A DNA stretch of 8,117 nt from Acidobacteriota bacterium (lineage in GTDB: Bacteria > Acidobacteriota > Thermoanaerobaculia > Thermoanaerobaculales > Sulfomarinibacteraceae): contig DAOWFV010000173.1 in NCBI GenBank assembly GCA_030637805.1, forward strand, positions 1 to 8,117, given 5' to 3'. The notes below the pieces were generated by a model. The model worked only from the letters and a program-made list of their open reading frames with translations. It made no database searches and was not told the origin of the DNA. The translations under genes were made by a program, and so were the position numbers. Positions 1 to 4,772 of the stretch are shown piece by piece (the first letter of the stretch is position 1; every line of letters starts with the position of its first letter).

Positions 1-1113
1 AAAAAGGGCAGCCTGCGCGACACCCTGCCCGAGTACTTCACATCCGAGATGATCAAGGGGCTGGTCTAGCGCACCCCAGGTCTCGAGAAAGACATGGTGG
101 GCGACATAATGCTCGGCTGTGCCATGCCGGAGGGCGAGCAGGGCATGAACGTGGCCCGCCTGGTCGGTCTCGCGGCCGGCTTCCCAACCGAGGTCCCGGC
201 CATCACCGTCAACCGGTTCTGTTGCTCCGGCTCGCAGACCATTGCCCTGGCCGCCGACAGCATCCGCGCGGGCAACTCCGAAATCGTTATTGCAGGCGGG
301 GTCGAGTCGATGTCGATGGTGGCCATGGGCGGCAACAAGCCCATCGCCTATCCCGGACTGATGGATACCCTGCCCAACGCCTACGCGGCCATGGGCACCA
401 CGGCCGAGGTCGTGGCCAAGCGCTTCGGCATCACCCGCGAGATGCAGGACGAGTTCGCCTACCAGTCGAACATGAAAGCCTCAGCGGCGCTCGAATCCGG
501 CAAGTTCGCCGACGAGATCGTGCCCCTCGATGTCCGTGTGCGCGAAAACGGCAGCTGGCGAGAGTTCGTCTTCGACACCGACGAGGGTCCACGGCCCGAC
601 ACCACAGTCGAGAGTCTCGCCAGGCTGAAACCCGTCTTCGACCCCATGGGTACCGTTACCGCCGGCAACGCCTCGCAGATCAACGATGGCGCCGCCGCGG
701 TCGTGATCATGGGCGACGACACCGCCAAGGAGATGGGGCTCGAGCCCATCGCCTACGTTCGCCACTGGGCGGTAGCCGGCGTCGATCCGGACATCATGGG
801 TATCGGCCCGACCAAGGCGGTACCGAAGCTCCTGGCCAAGGCCGATCTCAGCCTCGATGACATCGACCTCATCGAGATCAACGAGGCCTTCGCCAGCCAG
901 TCGGTCTACTGCGTCAACGAGCTTGGTCTCGACCCCGAGAAGACCAACGTCAACGGCGGCGCGATCGCCACCGGCCACCCCCTGGGGGCCACCGGGGCGG
1001 TACTGACGGTGAAGATTCTCGGCGAGCTCGAGCGCACCGGCGGCAAACGCGGCATTGTCACCATGTGCATCGGAGGTGGGATGGGGTTTGCGTACCTGCT
1101 GGAAATGGCGTAG
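1..1113 (+). pseudogene. Acetyl-CoA acyltransferase (thiolase), 5'-partial, interrupted by in-frame TAG
   Basis: Thiolases cleave 3-ketoacyl-CoA with CoA in beta-oxidation, or condense two acetyl-CoA in reverse. The frame is open from base 1 and ends at TAG 1111-1113; the true start lies left of the window. Catalytic landmarks are intact: nucleophilic Cys in VNRFCCSG (codon 220-222), NEAF (880-891), His in GHPLGATGA (codon 976-978) and the second Cys in CIGGGMG (codon 1066-1068). The anomaly is TAG at 67-69. Family-like residues run up to it (GSLRDTLPEYFTSEMIKGLV) and resume in the same frame after it (RTPGLEKDMVGDIMLG). Relatives, as I recall them, usually have Glu before the Arg, so GAG to TAG is the simplest change. 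TAG ends other genes here, which argues against recoding. Restart at ATG 94 would lose the N-terminal part of the fold. Thiolase identity is near certain; whether it is a true pseudogene or a sequencing error is open. Confidence 0.88.
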
Positions 1114-1136
1114 ATTTTTCTAAATTGAATGCGATG

Positions 1137-1161
1137 ACCCGGTCGAACGACCGGGTTTTTT
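1137..1161 (+). terminator. Rho-independent terminator after the thiolase
   Basis: ACCCGGTC (1137-1144) and GACCGGGT (1149-1156) form an 8-bp perfect stem around the loop GAAC, followed directly by a run of Ts through 1161. It lies 23 nt after the thiolase stop in the correct orientation. No comparable T-run follows the hairpin on the minus strand, so it should not stop transcription arriving from the lipoprotein gene. Confidence 0.9.
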
Positions 1162-1181
1162 CTTGGCGAAACGCAGGTACG

Positions 1182-1213
1182 AATTCGGAATTCGAAATTC
1201 GGAATTCGGAATT
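1182..1213. repeat. AATTCGG heptamer array, copy 1
   Basis: Four units in exact 7-bp register (1182-1188, 1189-1195, 1196-1202, 1203-1209), then a partial AATT. Three units are AATTCGG and one is AATTCGA. The array starts about 20 nt after the thiolase terminator and forms the outer end of the left arm of the inverted repeat at 1196-1475. The same heptamer recurs at 1458-1478 (inverted) and 5847-5878. Confidence 0.9.
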
Positions 1214-1475
1214 ATCGGCGCGGGGAGGCGCTTGGAGGAATGGCAAAGCTGTGCCCGCGCCTGGGCGCGGTGACGCCACCTTTGTCCTTGTCATCCTGAG
1301 CGGAGCGCCCCGAGCGCGGAGTCGAAGGATCCCCTGAAGCAGGAGATAGGCTGAGTTCTCAACACTCTCCGGGAACTTTCTGGCACCCTGCGGGCGCCGT
1401 GCCGCACCCAAGCGCGGGCACAGTGCTCAACTCACCTGACTGGCGCTTCGCGCCGGTAATTCCGAATTCCAAATT
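1196..1475. repeat. Large imperfect inverted repeat, ~280 bp, possible miniature or REP-type element
   Basis: This gene-free stretch folds back on itself in two matched blocks. The outer block 1201-1222 matches the reverse complement of 1449-1470 at 21 of 22 positions. The inner block 1249-1270 matches 1402-1423 at 20 of 22, including the perfect 12-mer CTGTGCCCGCGC. Both blocks lie on nearly the same axis (coordinate sums 2671 and 2672), so the arms are collinear at about 75 bp each. The diverged segments between blocks are about 26 nt on both sides. About 130 bp sit between the arms, including the repeat at 1290-1335. The outer ends are AATTCGG heptamers. No transposase or target-site duplication was recognised, so mobility is conjecture; the symmetry is direct observation. 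Confidence 0.72.
1290..1335. repeat. Dispersed-type repeat 'GTCATCCTGAGCG...GTCGAAGGATC'
   Basis: The segment opens with GTCATCCTGAGCG and closes with GTCGAAGGATCCCC. ATCCT and AGGAT make the ends of an imperfect palindrome. From memory, near-identical 'CATCCTGAGCG...CGAAGGATC' sequences recur in intergenic DNA of many bacterial genomes. Here it is nested at the centre of the 1196-1475 inverted repeat. Copy number in this genome cannot be judged from the window. Confidence 0.55.
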
Positions 1476-1478
1476 CCT
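1458..1478. repeat. AATTCGG heptamer array, copy 2 (inverted)
   Basis: Three units in 7-bp register (AATTCCG 1458-1464, AATTCCA 1465-1471, AATTCCT 1472-1478), the reverse complement of the AATTCGG family. It is the outer end of the right arm of the inverted repeat. It touches the lipoprotein gene: its last bases fall within that gene's stop codon at 1477-1479. Confidence 0.8.
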
Positions 1479-1854
1479 ACTTCACTCTCTTCCTGATGTT
1501 CCGCATGATCTGCATGGAGATGGACTTGTCGCCGAGGGTGCCAACCTTGATCTTCACCGACGTGTTGCCGGAACCGATCGCCTCGAGGTAGATAGACACC
1601 TTCGTGCCCACAGCCATGCGGGCCGTGATCTTGCCCTTGAGCTGGTCCACGTTGCTGTCAATTCCGACCAGCTCGAGGTCCTCGAGGGTCGCCTCGGTGG
1701 CCTCGATCACCTCGGACATCGATCCCTGGAGGACCGCCCTGAGGGCTCCTTCCGCCGGGCTGTACTGCGCCTCGGTCCCATCCGGTGCCACCACCGTCGA
1801 TTTGCACCCAACCAAGAGTCCGACACACGCCACAAAAATGAGCATCTTTTTCAT
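1477..1854 (-). CDS. Small DUF3568-like lipoprotein
   Basis: A 125-residue protein that begins MKKMLIFVACVGLLVGCKS: two Lys, a hydrophobic stretch and the lipobox LVGC with lipidated Cys17, so it should be exported by Sec and acylated. Lys at +2 and the lack of Asp favour outer-membrane sorting. The mature part (ALRAVLQGSMSEVIEATEAT, then KGKITARMAVGTKVSIYLEA and SVKIKVGTLGDK) follows the DUF3568 pattern, a helix followed by strands with 'GTKVxIxL' and 'VGTxGD'. The family's function is unknown. An in-frame TTG lies eight codons upstream (1878), but ATG 1854 gives a normal signal peptide. It is transcribed divergently from the reductase homologue, 188 bp apart. Its stop codon overlaps an AATTCGG-family array, and no terminator is evident downstream on this strand. 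Confidence 0.85.
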   Translation of the reverse strand: MKKMLIFVACVGLLVGCKSTVVAPDGTEAQYSPAEGALRAVLQGSMSEVIEATEATLEDLELVGIDSNVDQLKGKITARMAVGTKVSIYLEAIGSGNTSVKIKVGTLGDKSISMQIMRNIRKRVK

Positions 1855-2023
1855 GGGCAATACCGTACCCGTTCCCAACAGAATTGTCGACGCCGACTCC
1901 TGCGAATCACCCGCTTTTGTGACGAGGGTCGCGCCATCAACTCCGGAAAAATCCGCAGCCAGCAGGAGACAACCGGTGAGATCTTCGGGCTAACGCCACT
2001 TGAAGGGTCCGGAAGACGGTTGT

Positions 2024-2040
2024 ACCCTCCCGCGGGGGGT
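2024..2040 (+). promoter_or_regulatory. Hairpin overlapping the ribosome binding site of the reductase homologue
   Basis: ACCCTCC (2024-2030) can pair with GGGGGGT (2034-2040) across the 3-nt loop CGC, seven pairs including one T.G wobble. The G-run is the only plausible Shine-Dalgarno sequence for the ATG at 2043, two bases downstream. The stem would therefore hide the ribosome binding site. There is no T-run, so it is not a terminator. Pairing is directly visible; a regulatory role is inference. Confidence 0.4.
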
Positions 2041-2042
2041 GG

Positions 2043-3368
2043 ATGATGAGCCACACGATCGCAATTCGCCGCGAGACCAAGAGTCGCTGGGAGCGTCGCT
2101 CCCCGGTGACTCCCGAGCTCGCGCAGCAGCTGGTGAGCCAGTCGGATCTCGAGGTGCTGGTGCAGTCCTCCGCACGCCGGGTTTTCCTCGACAAGGAGTA
2201 CATCCGCGCCGGCGCCCAGGTGACCGCAGACCTGGACGAAGCATCGGTGATCCTCGGGGTCAAGGAGGTCCCTCCGGAGAGCTTGCTGCCTGGGAAGGCC
2301 TACGTCTTCTTCTCCCACGTCATCAAGGGCCAGACCTACAACATGCCCATGCTGGCAAAAATCCTGGAGCTCGGTTGCACCCTCATCGACTACGAAAAGA
2401 TCTGCGACGAGTCCGGTCGGAGGCTCATCTTCTTCGGACGCTTTGCGGGTCTTGCGGGCATGATCGACTCGCTGTGGGCCCTCGGTAGCCGGCTCGAGGC
2501 CGAAGGCATCGCCACCCCCCTTTCCGCAATCGAACCCACCCACACCTATGCCAGCCTCGAGGACGCAAAGGCCGCGGTACGGACCGCCGGCGAACGCATC
2601 GTCGCCGATGGCCTCCCGCGGGAGCTGCTCCCGCTCGTTATCGGGGTTGCCGGCTACGGCAACGTGGCCCGCGGAGTTCGCGAGATCCTGACCGAGCTGC
2701 CAATCAGGGAAACGACCCCCGAGGACCTCACCGTCCAGGCCGGGGACCCGTCGCCGCACTGCCTCTACCAGACCACCTTCCGCGAGGAACACCTGGTCGA
2801 GCCGCGCAGCCCGGATCATGTCTTCGAGCTCCAGGATTACTACCGCAATCCCGAGAGATACCGCTCGACCTTCGACCGCTTCCTCCCCCACCTCACCGTG
2901 TTGATGAACTGCAATTACTGGGATGAGCGCTACCCCCGGTTGGTGACCAAAAAGAGCCTCCGCGGAATTTTCACCGGGGATTCCCAGCCCCGCCTGCGGG
3001 TGATCGGCGACCTGGGATGCGACGTCGAAGGCGCGGTCGAGTGCACGTTGAAGTGCACCGAACCCTCCGATCCGGTCTACGTCTACGACCCCGAGAAGGG
3101 CACCGTCCGATCTGGTGTTGAGGGGCGCGGACCGGTCGTGCTCGCGGTGGACATCCTGCCCGCCGAGCTACCGCGAGAGGCCTCGGAGGAGTTTTCGGTG
3201 ACCCTCGCCCATTTCCTGCCGGCGTTGGCCCGCGCCGATTACTCCGTACCCTTCAAGCAGCTCGACCTGCCGTCGGAGCTGCTCGGCGGGGTGATCGCCC
3301 ACCGCGGGCAGCTGACCCCGGACTATCAATACCTCGAGGCTCACCTGGCCGCAGCGGGCGGGGAGTAG
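2043..3368 (+). CDS. Stand-alone lysine-ketoglutarate reductase-like protein (AASS N-terminal domain family)
   Basis: A 441-residue member of the alanine dehydrogenase/transhydrogenase fold that resembles, along its whole length, the lysine-ketoglutarate reductase (LKR) half of eukaryotic AASS, which joins lysine and 2-oxoglutarate into saccharopine with NADPH. The N-terminal domain (about 5-140) starts IAIRRETKSRWERRSPVTP. GVKEVP (Lys74) and FFSHVIK (His92) match the catalytic Lys/His pair of yeast saccharopine dehydrogenase Lys1. The nucleotide loop is GYGNVARG (204-211). YWDERYPRL (292-300), IGDLGCDVEG (321-330) and AVDILPAELPREASEEF (368-384) are family signatures as I recall them. AASS carries a saccharopine dehydrogenase domain after this one; here it is absent and no separate gene lies in the window. 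ATG 2046 is an equally possible start. Family assignment is strong; the reaction is inferred and other amino-acid substrates are possible. Confidence 0.8.
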   Translation: MMSHTIAIRRETKSRWERRSPVTPELAQQLVSQSDLEVLVQSSARRVFLDKEYIRAGAQVTADLDEASVILGVKEVPPESLLPGKAYVFFSHVIKGQTYNMPMLAKILELGCTLIDYEKICDESGRRLIFFGRFAGLAGMIDSLWALGSRLEAEGIATPLSAIEPTHTYASLEDAKAAVRTAGERIVADGLPRELLPLVIGVAGYGNVARGVREILTELPIRETTPEDLTVQAGDPSPHCLYQTTFREEHLVEPRSPDHVFELQDYYRNPERYRSTFDRFLPHLTVLMNCNYWDERYPRLVTKKSLRGIFTGDSQPRLRVIGDLGCDVEGAVECTLKCTEPSDPVYVYDPEKGTVRSGVEGRGPVVLAVDILPAELPREASEEFSVTLAHFLPALARADYSVPFKQLDLPSELLGGVIAHRGQLTPDYQYLEAHLAAAGGE

Positions 3369-3370
3369 CG

Positions 3371-3447
3371 ATCAGCTATCAGCGATCAGCTGTCAGCCGC
3401 TAACTACTGAGAGCTGAATGCTGATTGCTGAAAGCTGAGTGTTGATT
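3371..3447. repeat. Eleven-unit heptamer array with orientation switch (ATCAGCN / GCTGATN)
   Basis: It starts two bases after the reductase stop and reads as eleven consecutive 7-bp units: ATCAGCT, ATCAGCG, ATCAGCT, GTCAGCC, GCTAACT, ACTGAGA, GCTGAAT, GCTGATT, GCTGAAA, GCTGAGT, GTTGATT. The first four are ATCAGC-type. The last five are GCTGAT-type, the reverse complement. The middle two are transitional. The array is therefore both a tandem repeat and a large inverted repeat, and its transcript could fold into a long imperfect hairpin in the 3' UTR. No terminator T-run follows directly. Confidence 0.88.
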
Positions 3448-3460
3448 CTCGGCGCGAAAC

Positions 3461-3622
3461 GATATATGGTCGTCAATGCTCCGCCAGCGCACTGTTACTC
3501 CCGCATCGCGAGAGTGGTCCTGCGCTGGTAAGCATGGTTTATTCACGTTGCTGGGAGCTCCGGCTTCCCGCGACCAATCCATATATCCCTGATCTTTCCG
3601 GGTCGCCCGACCCGGTTTTTTT
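3461..3622 (+). ncRNA. Candidate structured RNA or 3' UTR element ending in a terminator
   Basis: No credible coding frame is seen, but the plus strand folds well. A closing stem pairs GATATATGG (3461-3469) with CCATATATC (3579-3587), nine perfect pairs. Inside is a long hairpin: ATGCT/AGCAT (3476-3480/3531-3535), then CCAGCGCA/TGCGCTGG (3484-3491/3521-3528), then ACTC/GAGT (3497-3500/3512-3515). A second hairpin pairs GGGAGC (3553-3558) with GCTTCCC (3563-3569), has one bulged T, and is capped by TCCG, a C(UNCG)G tetraloop. A terminator follows at 3598-3622. It does not match 6S, SRP, tmRNA or any riboswitch I know. It could be an independent small RNA or the 3' UTR of the reductase gene. 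The ATATAT core of the closing stem is self-complementary, so that stem is weaker evidence than its length suggests. Confidence 0.42.
3598..3622 (+). terminator. Rho-independent terminator
   Basis: CCGGGTC (3598-3604) pairs with GACCCGG (3609-3615) across the loop GCCC, followed by seven Ts (3616-3622). It is the first terminator after the reductase gene and sits 10 nt after the folded segment at 3461-3587. Its 3' half is identical over 20 nt to that of the terminator at 4575-4606. Confidence 0.88.
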
Positions 3623-3806
3623 ATATTAATCTTTTAGAATCATATAATTAGAGCGCCGTGCAACCCGAAACTCTAATCGGTGCAACTCCTCAGCGCCCCG
3701 CTCCCGCCACCGAGTCGCCGCCCTCTCAGACCGACCGGTTGCACTCGCCTAGCACCCAGGCACGGCCACAGGCGCGTCTGCGCGGGTTGTTTGGGCGGGG
3801 TGAGTG
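3623..3806. other. Gene-free spacer with promoter-like AT-rich patch
   Basis: The first 55 bases are AT-rich. They contain a perfect TATAAT (3643-3648, plus strand) with a poor upstream hexamer TTTATA 17 bp away (3620-3625). ATTAGAG (3647-3653) and CTCTAAT (3671-3677) form a 7-bp inverted repeat overlapping the TATAAT, the kind of place an operator could sit. No plus-strand gene follows. The rest, to the stop of the minus-strand gene, holds nothing recognisable and no clear terminator for that gene. Confidence 0.3.
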
Positions 3807-4475
3807 TTAGTTCACGTAGACGCAGGTTACCTGCAATGAGAATTCAGTATCACTGCCGCACGATGTATTGTCTAAACCGTAGGCGCAGGAATTAGCGTGG
3901 TTCCAGATGCCCCACATTCTGGCGCACGATCTGTTGCCGACATCGTATGCACAGTAGATCACCCGTTTTCCGCTTGGGCAATACACATCTTTCCGTTCCG
4001 AATCGCGCGCTGGTACCGTCTCAGTAACAAGCGAACCCCTCTGATATCCCGACATCCCAGGTGGGCCTTGAGGGCCGTCTTCACCCTGCGGCCCTTGCGG
4101 CCCTTGTGGACCAATCGGCCCTTCCTCACCGCACGTCACCGGAAACTGCAGGCTGAAGTCGCGCTCGGCCGACGGCCCGGACAGCAGCGTCAGCAGGTAG
4201 GTGCCCGGATCGTACGGATACGGCAGATACGCCGTGATCAGCCACGGCTCCCACTCTCGAACGTCGAGCCTCACGCCAGCTAGGAACACATGGCCCGGCC
4301 ATCTGCCCAGATGCTCACCCACGATGAAAAGCACCATTTTCTCTTCGTTGACGTGGGCGCTCAGTATCGTCGGCTGGCTCGGCTCTTCAGCTTCTGCGCG
4401 GTCTTGAGCACCCGCCACATTTGCGAAGGATGTTGACGCGATAACGACAACGATCAGTGTCGACAATCGACGCAT
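3807..4475 (-). CDS. Secreted IPT/TIG-like protein with short collagen-like repeat
   Basis: A 222-residue exported protein. The start is ATG 4475: AGGAGG at 4483-4488 lies 7 nt from it but only 1 nt from the alternative ATG at 4481. Residues 1-24 (MRRLSTLIVVVIASTSFANVAGA, then Q) form a signal peptide with AGA cleavage. Next is an IPT/TIG-like beta-sandwich (PTILSAHVNEEKMVLFIVGEHLG ... YDPGTYLLTLLSG). About seven Gly-X-Y triplets follow (GPIGPQGPQGPQGEDGPQGPPG), too few for a stable collagen rod but enough for a trimeric neck. The C-terminal region (DVYCPSGKRVIYC ... CARMW ... CAYGLDNTSCGS ... VTCVYVN) is Cys-rich and probably disulphide-bonded. Similar TIG-plus-collagen surface proteins occur in deltaproteobacteria and Acidobacteriota; their roles are unknown. 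It looks less GC-rich than its neighbours, which may indicate transfer. Isolated gene with no operon partner. Confidence 0.85.
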   Translation of the reverse strand: MRRLSTLIVVVIASTSFANVAGAQDRAEAEEPSQPTILSAHVNEEKMVLFIVGEHLGRWPGHVFLAGVRLDVREWEPWLITAYLPYPYDPGTYLLTLLSGPSAERDFSLQFPVTCGEEGPIGPQGPQGPQGEDGPQGPPGMSGYQRGSLVTETVPARDSERKDVYCPSGKRVIYCAYDVGNRSCARMWGIWNHANSCAYGLDNTSCGSDTEFSLQVTCVYVN

Positions 4476-4574
4476 TGCCATGCCTCCTGTCCTTTTTTGG
4501 GGCCCTCTATTGAGACAATACATGTCTTCAGGACAGGATTGGCACGCATTGGGTGAGTGTTAGATCTTGATTGG

Positions 4575-4606
4575 CCGGGCTGAGGCTCGCCCGACCCGGT
4601 TTTTTT
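4575..4606 (+). terminator. Terminator-like hairpin, variant of the one at 3598
   Basis: CCGGG (4575-4579) can pair with CCCGG (4595-4599), followed by seven Ts (4600-4606); CGGGC/GCCCG (4576-4580/4589-4593) is a competing inner fold. From 4587 on it is identical for 20 nt to the terminator at 3598-3622. It reads as that terminator with seven bases (CTGAGGC) inserted into the stem, which should weaken it. It faces the plus direction, upstream of the minus-strand gene start, so what it terminates is unclear. Confidence 0.6.
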
Positions 4607-4637
4607 GTCCCTCTCCGCCCTATGGGCGGAGAGGGAC
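4607..4637. repeat. Perfect 14-bp inverted repeat (hairpin)
   Basis: GTCCCTCTCCGCCC (4607-4620) and GGGCGGAGAGGGAC (4624-4637) are perfect reverse complements around a 3-nt TAT spacer. It follows directly on the T-run of the preceding terminator and lies in the leader of the pentapeptide-repeat gene. There is no T-run on its plus-strand 3' side. It may be a dispersed palindromic repeat or a transcript-stabilising stem. Confidence 0.9.
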
Positions 4638-4648
4638 AATCACGGCGT

Positions 4649-4683
4649 AGCGCGAAGCGCGAAGCCGGAAGGGCGAAGCCGGA
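4649..4683. repeat. AGCSSGA heptamer array
   Basis: Five consecutive units in exact 7-bp register: AGCGCGA, AGCGCGA, AGCCGGA, AGGGCGA, AGCCGGA. It lies 12 nt after the perfect hairpin and about 90 nt upstream of the pentapeptide-repeat gene. It is the only array in the window lying only upstream of a gene, and the only GC-rich one. Confidence 0.85.
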
Positions 4684-4772
4684 TTGGCAACGTCACGTCG
4701 CCTGTTACCATCGATGGCGGGACCTCTCCCGCGGGAACTTCCGTGGACCGAGGTCCTCGGAGGGTGCCGACG

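Noticed and set aside
1179..1478. A CRISPR array, suggested by repeated short units
   Set aside because: The units are 7 bp with no spacers, and no cas genes are present.
1851..2891. A minus-strand 346-codon open frame over the reductase homologue
   Set aside because: The opposite strand encodes a clear, full-length conserved protein. The antisense translation is low-complexity and unlike any family.
3442..3470. TTGATT and TATGGT 17 bp apart as a promoter for the candidate RNA
   Set aside because: The -10 is weak, the -35 is part of the heptamer array, and a start here would exclude the 5' strand of the closing stem. Not enough to call.
3400..3582. A 60-codon minus-strand frame
   Set aside because: Its C-terminal part is a translation of the heptamer array and the rest lies in the foldable segment. 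There is no sign of protein-level selection.
3680..3895. A 71-codon plus-strand frame
   Set aside because: Pro/Arg-rich composition with no ribosome binding site, and it overlaps the 3' end of the well-supported minus-strand collagen-like gene.
3798..4563. GGGTGAGTGTTAG seen at both 3797-3809 and 4550-4562, and ATGTATTGTCT in inverted copies near 3862 and 4520, as possible element ends around the collagen-like gene
   Set aside because: Matches of 11-13 bp are expected by chance in a window of this size. They are not symmetrical about the gene, and there is no transposase.
4539..4566. TTGGCA and TAGATC 16 bp apart as a plus-strand promoter
   Set aside because: The -10 is poor and a start there would run straight into the terminator.
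4605..4772. N-terminal extension of the pentapeptide-repeat protein
   Set aside because: It would translate the perfect hairpin and the heptamer array, while ATG 4773 has a good ribosome binding site and leads directly into the membrane segment.
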